This document shows, piece by piece, positions 7,513 through 16,143 of a DNA stretch of 64,000 bases; position 1 is the first letter of the stretch; each line of letters starts with the position of its first letter. Made by a program: the position numbers and the translations under genes. The notes below the pieces were generated by a model. The model ran no database searches and was not told where the DNA came from. It was given only the letters and a program-made list of their open reading frames with translations. The stretch is from Vibrio superstes (GTDB lineage Bacteria > Pseudomonadota > Gammaproteobacteria > Enterobacterales > Vibrionaceae): contig NZ_BCUR01000004.1 of the NCBI RefSeq assembly GCF_003569005.1, forward strand, positions 2,286,516 to 2,350,515. The letters run 5' to 3'.

Positions 7513-10500
7513 TTAGTTAGATTGATATGCTATTTGCACATCAGGACTTTGGGTGCGAAATCGCTCCCTGATAGATTGAAAAATCACGAATAAAACACAA
7601 GCGGCAATACCACCTAGAAAAGTTGCAGTTACAATGCCACCAAATGACGCCCAACCTAAAGCTTGCTGAGCACCACTACCAATAGCGTTAGCCAGCATTA
7701 ATGGCACTAAACCAACAGCAAACGAAAACGCCGTCATAAATACAGCTCGTGCTCGTAATCTCATCGCCTCTACCGCGGCTTTCTTAATTGGCATGGCATG
7801 TATTTCACGTAATTCCTTGGCATATTCCACAATTAGAATAGCATTGCGAACGGCCATCCCAACAAGCAGTACTCCAGCCAATTGCGTAAATATAGTGATC
7901 TCACCACCCAATAGCTCAACACCAGCAATGATGCCTATAACCGCCGTAGGAACCATGGTCATGATAGCAATAGGAATCAGCCAGCTTTCATATTGTGCTA
8001 CGAGCACCAAATAAGTAATCAGCAGCGCTAACCCTAAAATAATTGTTGCTTGACTACCTGCTTCAATTTCTTCTTTTGCTGTTCCTGTAAATTCAATAGA
8101 GTACCCTTCAGGTAGGTTCAATTGTTGTAGTGTGGTAATTACAGCGCCCGTCGATTCAGACGGAAGCACATCTATAGAAACAGACTGCATACCATTGTAA
8201 CGATTGAGGAAGTTAGGGACGTTAATCGGTTCCACACTAAACAGCTTACTTGCTGGCTGACTTCTTCCATTATCGTAATTAATGTGCACATTTCTGAGGG
8301 CATTTTCATCCAATCGATATTCAGGTGCATTTTGCATCATTACTTTATAGTTGCGACCATCTAAGTTAAATGTGTTCACATACTGACCACCAAAATGAGC
8401 CTGCATTCCATCAACAAGATCAGCGTAACTAATGCCGTATTCCAGCATTCTATTACGATTAATATTCAACTTTATAGAGGGCTTATTAACCGCAAATTGC
8501 GTCATTGCTATTGAGATAGACTCTTGGTCATTTAACTGGTTGATAATATCCTGAGTATCCTTACCTAGTTCAGTAGGAGAACGAGATAGATGGTCAATCA
8601 AAACAAAATTGACACCATCAACCATTCCAAGCTCGGGTATAACAGGTGGCTTAAAGGCAAACCCTTCTATTGCCATATCCTGCAGTATTTGATTTGCTTG
8701 TTCGGCAATCTGATCATCAGATAGATCTCGTTGAACAATATCTTCAAGGTTAAGCAAGATAAGAAAACTACTCATGTCTGCAGTGCTATTAAGAAGATTA
8801 AACCCAGAAGCTGCAATAGAGTTTTTGACACCTGGTATTTTTTGCAACTCACTAACCACCTCAAGAGCATGCCCGTCAGTAATATTTAGTGCCGTTCCCG
8901 GTTCAAAGCCGCCAACCACAAATACTGCACTGGTATCTTCGGCAGGAAGCATACCCTGAGGTAACTCTTTACCTTGTACCATGGCAAACCATACGGCACC
9001 TCCAAGTAAAACAATGGAGATAAGCGGAAAACGGACAAAACCCTTGGTTATACCTGTAAATGCACTAATTTTTAAACCAATAACACGCTCGACTTGACGG
9101 GCAATAACACCTTTTTTAGGTGGCTTCATAAATAATGCACAAAGTGCTGGAGTTAGACTAAGTGCGACAACGGTTGACACCAATACTGATACACTCAGTA
9201 CAATACCGAATTCACTGTAGATAATGCCGGTCATTCCACTCATAAAAATGGTGGGAGCAAATACGGATAACAAAACCAAAGCTGAGGCAATTATTGGCGA
9301 CACTACTTTATCTAGTGCGATACCCACCGCTTCGGGTACTGTGAGTTCAGGGTTGTGATGTAACTCATGCTCTGCCGCCTCAATCACTATAATGGCGGCA
9401 TCAACGACAATACCTATCGCCATCACCAAACCCAGCATAGAGATAATATTGATATCTATACCTAGTGCATACATGAAGGCAAACGTTCCAATCAATGAGA
9501 CTGGTATTGCTGTAACCGTAATTAAGGTCAAACGTAATGACTGCATAAAAATTAAGGTGACTAAGCCTACAATCACTACTGCGAGCAACAGAGTTTCAAC
9601 AACATTATCTACGGCGCCACGCACAAAGTTTGTCGCATCATAGACATACTCGATCTGGTAGTCTGACTTCATGGTTTCTAGCAAATGGCTGACCGCTGAG
9701 CCAACTTCAACCGCATTTGCATCGGGCGATTTATAAATGAATACAACCGAACCACTGTTTACTCCAGCATAAGCATTAGCCGTATAGACTTCAGCCCCTA
9801 ACTCTATTCTTGCGACATCTTTAAGAAACACTTTTCTATGCAGTGCTCCGCCACGAATAACTATATTTTCAAACTGTTGTTTGTTGGTTAACCCACCGTC
9901 TACGGTTATCGGATATTCCAACAACTCTCCAACTAAAGATCCTGCTGGGCTAATCTTATTTTGAGTTGCGATTGCATTTTGAATAGCAGCAACGTCAACA
10001 GAAAATTGGCGCATCTTATTTGGGTCTAGCCATACACGCATTGCATATTTCTTCTCCCCTAAGACATCAACTTTAGAAATGCCAGGAATACGCTGCAGAG
10101 CCTCTTTAAGCGAACCACCAGCAAAAGAGCTAATTTGTGTATCTTTAGCTTCACCACTAGGATCTTGGATAGATAAACCAATAAGCATGCCATTCGACAT
10201 TTTCTCCACCTTGACACCATTTCGCATCACATCCCCTGGTAACTCAGGAAGCGCAAGGTTTACTCTATTTTGTACTAAGGTAACGGCACTATCCGCATCT
10301 GTATCATTGGCGAAAACCACCTCCAATGAATAAGAGCCATCAGAGCTAGAAGTCGACTTCATATACTGCATTCCTGCAACGCCATTAACTTGTTTTTCAA
10401 GTTCCGGAGCTATGGTCTTAGTAATGACCTCTGCCGTAGCTCCGTCCATCCAAGTGTCAACTGTAATCGTTAATGGTGCGACGTCTGGATAACGACCCAT

Positions 10501-10593
10501 AGGCGATAAGTAGGCAGAAACAAGCCCTGCCACTGAAATGAATATAGATATTACGATTGCCAGTTTTGGTCTTTTGATAAAAAACTTAAACAT
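7513..10593 (-). CDS. RND-family efflux pump permease (HAE1/AcrB-like) with atypical proton-relay residues
   Basis: The start MFKFFIKRPKLA at 10593 has a GGGAAG ribosome site and matches the AcrB N-terminus; 10650 would add 19 unlikely residues. The 1026-residue protein has the AcrB plan: one N-terminal membrane helix, a large periplasmic loop, five helices, a second loop and six more helices. GSGAQQALG and LTPALCALFMKP are RND hallmarks. In the fourth membrane helix the usual Asp-Asp is Asp398-Ala399 (GIVVDAAIIVIE), and the AcrB Lys940 position is Arg (MAVRNAILIVEY). No membrane-fusion protein or TolC-like gene adjoins it, so it must use partners in trans. A LysR-type box lies 71-91 bp upstream. 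Confidence 0.92.
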   Translation of the reverse strand: MFKFFIKRPKLAIVISIFISVAGLVSAYLSPMGRYPDVAPLTITVDTWMDGATAEVITKTIAPELEKQVNGVAGMQYMKSTSSSDGSYSLEVVFANDTDADSAVTLVQNRVNLALPELPGDVMRNGVKVEKMSNGMLIGLSIQDPSGEAKDTQISSFAGGSLKEALQRIPGISKVDVLGEKKYAMRVWLDPNKMRQFSVDVAAIQNAIATQNKISPAGSLVGELLEYPITVDGGLTNKQQFENIVIRGGALHRKVFLKDVARIELGAEVYTANAYAGVNSGSVVFIYKSPDANAVEVGSAVSHLLETMKSDYQIEYVYDATNFVRGAVDNVVETLLLAVVIVGLVTLIFMQSLRLTLITVTAIPVSLIGTFAFMYALGIDINIISMLGLVMAIGIVVDAAIIVIEAAEHELHHNPELTVPEAVGIALDKVVSPIIASALVLLSVFAPTIFMSGMTGIIYSEFGIVLSVSVLVSTVVALSLTPALCALFMKPPKKGVIARQVERVIGLKISAFTGITKGFVRFPLISIVLLGGAVWFAMVQGKELPQGMLPAEDTSAVFVVGGFEPGTALNITDGHALEVVSELQKIPGVKNSIAASGFNLLNSTADMSSFLILLNLEDIVQRDLSDDQIAEQANQILQDMAIEGFAFKPPVIPELGMVDGVNFVLIDHLSRSPTELGKDTQDIINQLNDQESISIAMTQFAVNKPSIKLNINRNRMLEYGISYADLVDGMQAHFGGQYVNTFNLDGRNYKVMMQNAPEYRLDENALRNVHINYDNGRSQPASKLFSVEPINVPNFLNRYNGMQSVSIDVLPSESTGAVITTLQQLNLPEGYSIEFTGTAKEEIEAGSQATIILGLALLITYLVLVAQYESWLIPIAIMTMVPTAVIGIIAGVELLGGEITIFTQLAGVLLVGMAVRNAILIVEYAKELREIHAMPIKKAAVEAMRLRARAVFMTAFSFAVGLVPLMLANAIGSGAQQALGWASFGGIVTATFLGGIAACVLFVIFQSIRERFRTQSPDVQIAYQSN

Positions 10594-10663
10594 TTGGACT
10601 TCCCACGATACACATTTAATGCGCGCACAATAAACAAAGACACACGACACACCAACTTAGTTA

Positions 10664-10684
10664 CTATTAAGATTTCTAATAGGT
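10664..10684 (-). promoter_or_regulatory. LysR-type box upstream of the RND pump
   Basis: The minus strand reads ACCTAT-N11-ATAG, 71-91 bp before the start at 10593, in the gap after the PAP2-barrel gene. Its presence implies the pump has its own promoter rather than relying only on readthrough from 11972. Confidence 0.6.
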
Positions 10685-10706
10685 CGACGGTGACTGTGAT
10701 CAGATA

Positions 10707-11972
10707 CTAAAAACGGTTCGCAACACTGAAGACTACGGATTGAGACTTAACATCAATTTTTTGGCTGTTCCAGTGAGCATCATTATGTTGATACTTCACA
10801 CTGATATCCCATTCTTCGTTTAGGTCATATCGAACACCAGCCTCAGCTAAGAGCACATGGTCACGCTTTAGATGTTGATATTCCACATGAGCAAATGAAT
10901 GAAGGTCTTCTACCATCTCATAATCAAGATGCGTATTGATTGCAGGCAACAAACGCAGTGCTGAAGATTTAACGTGTTGACCGCCCTCAGTTTTATCCAA
11001 TTCAAACTCAAGCAGATAACCCGCTGCGCCAGCACCAATACTGGCGGTAAAATCATCGGTAAGCTCATATGTTTTATTGTAAGAGCCGCCAATAGACCAT
11101 TGACGAAATGCTAAGTAAATGTCAGTTCCACTTCCATAACTCTCGCCCAAGTAAGAAGCACTCTCGTTCAACTCTCCGTAGCGGCGCGTTTCATTTGGTG
11201 AAACATAAAACTCTAGAAATGAATCTTCATCTAACTGGTAGCTATAATTCACCGAAGCAAAAGGTTGAGCTTCATCAACAAGTTTGTCTCCTGGTAGTCC
11301 CGCTTTGTTTAAGCTATCCGTCATATTAAAACCGATATCCAGCTCAAATCGATGGTTCAAGGGCTTTGATATGCGTTCCTCATAAGCACTTCTTGATTGC
11401 TTCGAGAAAAAATCATTAGCAAGACTGACACCAAATGAAACCCCGTCTTTAGTAGGAGTAGCGGAAAAAGCCATATTTTTAGGTTGATAAGGTGCGATTA
11501 AGTATTGGTTAACCAAGAATGAAATACCCGCTGCAGCCAGTACATCATCGGCAAAATGACGATTGCCATGCATACGACTTGCCCCAACAAACGCAGCCGC
11601 TGCGTACGCAGGTACCCCCCACGCTGCACCATATCGACTTTGCAAAAACGCAGCACCCGAAAAAGCAGCAGCTGTATGACCAGAAGGAAATGAGTTATAA
11701 CTGTTACTGTTAGGACGAGCACGCCCAACTAGATTCTTTGTACCATGTACAATTACCTGTGTGGCGCCAACCGAAAGCGCTAATTGCTTTGCACCTTCAG
11801 GATCATCATGCAACCAAGTAGCAAACAAACCCGTTAAAGGAATCAAGATCTGTAGATTGTCACCAGCAACAACATAATCATCATTGACGGATGTGTTTAT
11901 CGCGTTGTTTCCAGCAAACGCAGGAGCGATTGCTGATAGGCTAAGAAGTGTCGTGATTAATTTCGCTTTCAT
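10707..11972 (-). CDS. PAP2-family phosphatase fused to an outer-membrane beta-barrel
   Basis: The 421-residue product begins with a signal peptide (MKAKLITTLLSLSAIAPAFA). Residues 35-160 hold the complete PAP2 acid-phosphatase signature: KNLVGRARP (K79-x6-R86-P87), FPSGHT (PSGH 96-99) and SRMHGNRHFADD (S132-R133-x5-H139-x3-D143). From about residue 190 the sequence becomes alternating amphipathic strands with acidic turns and ends VVFSVANRF, the C-terminal Phe of an outer-membrane barrel. A lipid or phospho-group phosphatase tethered to the outer membrane is therefore predicted. It sits upstream of and in line with the RND gene, with a box at 12051 and a hairpin over its ribosome site. Confidence 0.85.
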   Translation of the reverse strand: MKAKLITTLLSLSAIAPAFAGNNAINTSVNDDYVVAGDNLQILIPLTGLFATWLHDDPEGAKQLALSVGATQVIVHGTKNLVGRARPNSNSYNSFPSGHTAAAFSGAAFLQSRYGAAWGVPAYAAAAFVGASRMHGNRHFADDVLAAAGISFLVNQYLIAPYQPKNMAFSATPTKDGVSFGVSLANDFFSKQSRSAYEERISKPLNHRFELDIGFNMTDSLNKAGLPGDKLVDEAQPFASVNYSYQLDEDSFLEFYVSPNETRRYGELNESASYLGESYGSGTDIYLAFRQWSIGGSYNKTYELTDDFTASIGAGAAGYLLEFELDKTEGGQHVKSSALRLLPAINTHLDYEMVEDLHSFAHVEYQHLKRDHVLLAEAGVRYDLNEEWDISVKYQHNDAHWNSQKIDVKSQSVVFSVANRF

Positions 11973-11979
11973 TTGATTG

Positions 11980-12012
11980 GCCTCAGAGTTTGTAACAAGT
12001 TATTTCTGAGGC
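11980..12012 (-). promoter_or_regulatory. Hairpin that sequesters the ribosome-binding site of the PAP2-barrel gene
   Basis: GCCTCAGA (11980-11987) pairs perfectly over 8 bp with TCTGAGGC (12005-12012), leaving a 17-nt loop. On the mRNA the 3' arm contains the GAGG ribosome site, 8 nt before the ATG at 11972. This would limit translation unless opened. There is no T run, so it is not a terminator. Confidence 0.55.
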
Positions 12013-12050
12013 AACAATAAAGGGATCGGATAAATAGGTTAAATTACTAT

Positions 12051-12071
12051 CTATTTGATATATCGATAGGT
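12051..12071 (-). promoter_or_regulatory. LysR-type box upstream of the PAP2-barrel gene
   Basis: The minus strand reads ACCTAT-N11-ATAG, 79-99 bp before the start at 11972. It is almost identical to the box at 16144 (about 18 of 21 positions), and an extra AATAGGTTA lies alongside at 12033-12041. Confidence 0.6.
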
Positions 12072-12121
12072 GGGCGCAATCTGGGCTGTTAGAGGCGAAG
12101 CGAAAACGTGCTTGGGCTAGG

Positions 12122-13246
12122 TCATTGGGTCTTCTGTGCCATCATGGTTGAAGAAATCAATAGGTAAGTCATGAACAGAAAAACTAATACCTCAGGCAAG
12201 ACCCAACCGGGTACTAAAAGAAGTGGCCCCAATGCGGCTCCGAACGTTTGCGCAGCTAAAGCAAAACGAATAACGACGTGACCATAACGACCACTCGCCA
12301 TCGTTCCCATGACAAGAGGAACAATGAGATTCCATAGAAGCTGAAAGATACATGTCGCTACAATAAAGCTGTACATGTCATCGCCCGTCAACATAGTTGA
12401 GACCACTAAGCACTGAAGCACAAGAGCAATAGTGAGTATCAAGGCTTTCCTTTGATGAGCCACAGGGAATGTCGCCAACATAGCACCAGCAACACTAAAC
12501 AAGGTGCCAACGGCAAACAACAAGCCTTGGTTCTGTATTTCTATATGATGCGTACTTGCATAGGCGGAAAGCGTGGACCAAACCGCTGAGTGCGTCAGCA
12601 TGACCATAGCCATTGCACTCAAGCTGATAAACACCACACCAAAGTCGATATCACCCGATAATTTATCATTTTGTTGAAAAGGAGCAGATAAGGGCTTTAG
12701 CAATAAAGCCAAGCCAACGAGAATACCCAAAGTAATAAAAAAAACACTAGGGTCATAGAGGTTAACCATCGCAGGCAATACCATAAACAGGACCGCAGTG
12801 GTCAGCATCTGAATAGCAATAGCCTTACCAAAGGCCGCATCTGGGTTTTCTTCAGCCCCCAGAATTTCATAACAACGCACTATGACCAGTCCCGCACTGA
12901 TTCCAGCCAATCCTCTGAGTACAAAAAATAAAGCAAGGTTTGAAGTGAATCCGCTCGCTAAGTGACAGAGGCACAGTAGGGCCAATCCAACTTTGTCATT
13001 AAACCTAAAACCACTCCTTGAGAAAAAGAAACTCAGTGCGCAAGCAATGGCAAACCCCATTAACTCTAAGGTCGCTAAATAACTCAACGATGTCGCGGAT
13101 ATCACTAAATGGTGCTCTACAGCGGTCAAATAGGATGGCAAAATTGAAAACACACTCACTGAAATCGCAAGCTTGATACTGGCTGACAGCCAAGTAGGAA
13201 TATTACCCAAGATAAAAGTAACCTCAAAGATACATATCGTTAACAA
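12122..13246 (-). CDS. MFS-type transporter
   Basis: The 374-residue protein is a run of about eleven or twelve hydrophobic helices with short loops, the layout of a major facilitator permease. The second loop FFFSRSGFRFNDK and helix-4/5 region VLRGLAGISAGLVIVRCYEILG fit the family. The substrate cannot be read from the sequence. It is short for MFS (usually about 400), so the N-terminal helix may begin at another start or be shortened. It ends about 50 bp before the box of the PAP2 gene and could read through into it. No clear terminator is seen. Confidence 0.75.
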   Translation of the reverse strand: MLTICIFEVTFILGNIPTWLSASIKLAISVSVFSILPSYLTAVEHHLVISATSLSYLATLELMGFAIACALSFFFSRSGFRFNDKVGLALLCLCHLASGFTSNLALFFVLRGLAGISAGLVIVRCYEILGAEENPDAAFGKAIAIQMLTTAVLFMVLPAMVNLYDPSVFFITLGILVGLALLLKPLSAPFQQNDKLSGDIDFGVVFISLSAMAMVMLTHSAVWSTLSAYASTHHIEIQNQGLLFAVGTLFSVAGAMLATFPVAHQRKALILTIALVLQCLVVSTMLTGDDMYSFIVATCIFQLLWNLIVPLVMGTMASGRYGHVVIRFALAAQTFGAALGPLLLVPGWVLPEVLVFLFMTYLLISSTMMAQKTQ

Positions 13247-13861
13247 TACATCACTGCATGCTCTTTCGAAAGTAACTTTTCTTCTTGAAGATGAACTTAA
13301 TTCAAGGCTTCAGAATTCAAGAATATTCATTACCCGTTAGGTTACAGCCCATGTTCAAATGGCGGGATATGCCTCAATAGAGCTAAGTACTAATCATCGC
13401 AAATCAAAGAGGCTGCATGGTCGGTTCATTAAAAATGATAGGCGGCACAAGAAATGATGTTCTCAACGGTATTGACGCATACTCGATCTCACACATTAAC
13501 TTCAAAATCACGACTGGATCGTACTGGCCAACTGCTTGTTGATCACAGCTGGCTATACCCATATTAAGCTCAAGATTGGATCATAATGAGTTTCGAAAAA
13601 TCGAATATGAGCGACTCATGGATAACTATAGGTATGGAAAGTCGCTTAGCTTAGTGTTCAGTTTTACTGGAGCAGATCAGAAGAGGAGTCGAGGTTAGAT
13701 TGTACCGAGTAAATGGGGAGGGCTGTGCTATGTCAATACTCAAGGTGTCAATTTTCCGGTGTATCAGTAAAAAGAAAAAAAGTTCAAACTTTAATTCCTT
13801 TAAATATCAGGCAGTTGAAATATAGATGCCAATTAATTCGTAATTAGTACCAAAAAAACAC
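13247..13861. other. 615-bp region without a supportable gene
   Basis: All six frames are broken by frequent stops. A few peptide stretches looked protein-like, but none match a family I know, so this may be decayed foreign DNA. The right end leads into the promoter at 13862. Confidence 0.5.
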
Positions 13862-13890
13862 TTGCATACCGTACGGCAGACGCTTAATAT
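13862..13890 (+). promoter_or_regulatory. Sigma70-like promoter for a structured leader or small RNA
   Basis: TTGCAT and TAATAT are separated by exactly 17 bp. A start near 13897 would place three hairpins, two with U runs, ahead of the adhesin gene at 14051. Confidence 0.55.
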
Positions 13891-13901
13891 GCGCTCCAAC
13901 G

Positions 13902-13939
13902 AACAGGGAGAAGGCAAACACCTGAACCTGTTTTTTTTT
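13902..13939 (+). terminator. Weak hairpin with long U run in the adhesin leader
   Basis: AACAGG pairs with CCTGTT across a 19-nt loop and is followed by nine T in total. An alternative CAGG/CCTG pairing (13904/13921) excludes it, as in attenuators. A further hairpin, CTCAATT/AATTGAG, lies at 13943-13969. Confidence 0.45.
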
Positions 13940-13986
13940 AACCTCAATTGGTACCCAGTATGAATTGAGAGCATATTCCCAACTTT

Positions 13987-14007
13987 GCAGGACTTGTCCT
14001 GCTTTTT
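13987..14007 (+). terminator. Strong intrinsic terminator 43 bp before the adhesin start
   Basis: GCAGGAC-TT-GTCCTGC is a perfect 7-bp stem followed by five T. No gene ends here, so it must end a small RNA of about 110 nt starting near 13897 or act as an attenuator of the adhesin gene. Confidence 0.7.
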
Positions 14008-14050
14008 AATAAAACTAAAAAGTACTAAGTACATATTTATAGGTAATGAT

Positions 14051-15256
14051 ATGAAATTTACTAAAACTGCTCTAACGTTGGCTCTAGTAGCTGCTTCTGG
14101 TTCTGTAATGGCTGAAAATGCTGAATTGCCAGTTCTTCCAAAAGGTCAACAAATTGTTGAAGCTTTCAATAACAACACTGAAACTACCGGTTACGAAATC
14201 GTAGTTACAGAAAATGGTTATATGCAAATCCAAAAAGATGGTGTGAATCAAGGTGCGATTGCTATGTTTGATGAAGCTACTGGCGAGTGGGTTCAAGGTA
14301 CAAATCAAGAAGCTAATGCGTTGGTTATGAAGAAAGAGATTGTTAAGCACAAACTTGCTGGTGGCCCATCTGTACCAACTAATCCGAATAACCCTACCAT
14401 GCCAATCGAAGAAGACGACACAATTATCATTGACCCAATTGATCCTGGTTTTGGTGTTGGTCCTGTGCCAACTGAGCGTATCTCTGAGGTAGCAAAGCGT
14501 GTCGATCATGCAGCGGATTCAGCTAAATCTCATGTCGAAGATATCATTGCGGACATGACTGGCGCGGATATGCTTGCTGAAGTAACTAAACGAGCCAATG
14601 AACATGGCTATGATGTTGCTTACAATGAAGAGTCTGGTGAACTAACGTTTTCTACTGTTACTACAGATGGTGGTAAAGAAGTAGTAATTGATAAAAATAC
14701 ATTTCACACAAAAGTAGATAATCGTCGTGAAGAAATGGCTGAGAAATCTGCAGAGCGTAATACTCGTCGTGAAGAAGCTAAGACTCCGGTAGGCGCCCCG
14801 ACCCCAATCGAAGGTGAGAAGCCAGTTCCATCTGAAGGTCAAGAAATCGTTCAAGGTCTAAAAGAAGCTCGTGCAATCATCGCTCAAACTTACACCGGTG
14901 AGCAAGCAAATGACGCATACAATGCGACTCAAGCACAAATGGATGAAATCTACGCTCAGGGTCAAGCTAACAGTCAAGATATCGAGACTCTATTCGGTGA
15001 AGTAGACCGCCTAGACGAGCGTATCGACGGTGTTATGGCTTCTGCTCAAGCAGTAACAGCAGCGCGTCCTTACCTATCAACTAACCAAACTAACTCTGTA
15101 GGTGTTGGTGTAGGTTACGCTGGAGATGTAGCAGCAGTAGCAGTAGGTTACGCACACCGCATCAACCCGAACTGGACTGCAAACGCGAACGTTTCAGCAA
15201 CAACGGGTAACGATGTAGATGTATCTGCAGGTGCTGGTGTTTCATACGCTTGGTAA
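14051..15256 (+). CDS. Short trimeric autotransporter with YadA-like anchor
   Basis: The start at 14051 gives a signal peptide (MKFTKTALTLALVAASGSVMA); the upstream ATG at 13985 lies within the leader hairpin. Of 401 residues, the C-terminal 85 or so form a YadA anchor: a coiled coil (IETLFGEVDRLDERIDGVMAS) and four strands (VGVGVGYAGDVAAVAVGYAHR... VSAGAGVSYAW). The passenger has a Pro/Asp linker (around residues 115-140), then a charged helical stretch rich in Glu and Arg. There are no head repeats like those of YadA. Three copies would make one barrel and expose a thin stalk for adhesion or surface interaction. A terminator follows. Leader hairpins imply regulation before translation. Confidence 0.88.
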   Translation: MKFTKTALTLALVAASGSVMAENAELPVLPKGQQIVEAFNNNTETTGYEIVVTENGYMQIQKDGVNQGAIAMFDEATGEWVQGTNQEANALVMKKEIVKHKLAGGPSVPTNPNNPTMPIEEDDTIIIDPIDPGFGVGPVPTERISEVAKRVDHAADSAKSHVEDIIADMTGADMLAEVTKRANEHGYDVAYNEESGELTFSTVTTDGGKEVVIDKNTFHTKVDNRREEMAEKSAERNTRREEAKTPVGAPTPIEGEKPVPSEGQEIVQGLKEARAIIAQTYTGEQANDAYNATQAQMDEIYAQGQANSQDIETLFGEVDRLDERIDGVMASAQAVTAARPYLSTNQTNSVGVGVGYAGDVAAVAVGYAHRINPNWTANANVSATTGNDVDVSAGAGVSYAW

Positions 15257-15284
15257 TCAATTACCTATAAAACTCTAAGTTTTA

Positions 15285-15306
15285 GCCCCTCCTCGGAGGG
15301 GTTTTT
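15285..15306 (+). terminator. Intrinsic terminator after the adhesin gene
   Basis: GCCCCTCC and GGAGGGG form a tight stem with a TC loop, followed by TTTTT, 29 bp past the stop codon. Confidence 0.9.
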
Positions 15307-15685
15307 CCGTTTTAGCATGCAGAACTAGACTGGGTTTAATGAGCTAATTCAGGCTCCTCTAACCACAATTGATGTCCAGTACTTTAGTGACTGACTAATA
15401 TTAGCCCTTCACTTAGAGTAATTGTCTGGCTACGTTTTTTTTAGTTACTTTAAGTAAGCCAAATTATGCTTCGTTAAACCTCAAGACCATCGGCTGCAAT
15501 TCGTTTTGGGGCGTACCATCTAAATAATGAGTGAAAACAACCTACCCGATCTGATTAAACCTTGAATCGAAAAGTGACGGATTGCGTCCTAGCTAATCCA
15601 TCTCAACATAGAATACAGATACTTTATCTCTCGATTTGTCTGGATTGCTATGGGGGGCCTCCCTTCCCTCCTAGCAAAATAGGAT
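15307..15685. other. 379-bp region with no recognisable feature
   Basis: Short open frames on the plus strand have no family match or ribosome site. I see no repeat or strong hairpin. Confidence 0.5.
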
Positions 15686-16075
15686 TTAGCCCCAGGCTTC
15701 TTCTGAAATTTCTTCTGCAATTACATCTTCGATTATGTCCTCGACGATAGCGTCATCTACGGCCCTATCGATTTCATCATCCCAGTAATCACTTTCAAGA
15801 TCTTGCATGTCTCGTCGACAACGTTCACGCTTCTCTACGCCATCTACCAAACCATCCAATGCTCCTACAGCTGCGCCGATGGCTGCGCCACGCGTTGCCC
15901 CCTCTTTACCATCTGCAATAGCACCTATGCCGGCTCCGGCGACGCCACCAACAAGCCCCCCCTCAATACTGTCTTCAACCACTTCATCGCAGTAGTCATC
16001 GTAGTGACTATTGGCTTGAACTTGACAACCAAAAAGACCTAAGCAGGACACAAGAATAGGTACAACAGCCTTCAT
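15686..16075 (-). CDS. Glycine-zipper lipoprotein
   Basis: The start at 16075 gives MKAVVPILVSCLGLFGCQVQA, a lipoprotein signal with LFGC as lipobox; 16093 would add six residues ahead of it. Residues 40-80 form a glycine zipper (GGLVGGVAGAGIGAIADGKEGATRGAAIGAAVGAL) typical of membrane-inserting or oligomerising envelope proteins. The C-terminal 40 residues are very acidic (DDEIDRAVDDAIVEDIIEDVIAEE). Total length is 129 residues. It has a GAGAG ribosome site and a LysR-type box 69-89 bp upstream, linking it to the OMP, PAP2-barrel and RND genes. The precise role is unknown. Confidence 0.8.
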   Translation of the reverse strand: MKAVVPILVSCLGLFGCQVQANSHYDDYCDEVVEDSIEGGLVGGVAGAGIGAIADGKEGATRGAAIGAAVGALDGLVDGVEKRERCRRDMQDLESDYWDDEIDRAVDDAIVEDIIEDVIAEEISEEAWG

Positions 16076-16143
16076 TACTCTCTCCAAAAACAAACGTCGA
16101 TGATGTAATTTGTCAGTTAGTGAGTGAAAATGGTAATTAGCTT

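Noticed and set aside
14084..14509. 141-codon minus-strand frame
   Set aside because: It is antisense to the trimeric autotransporter and has no recognisable features.
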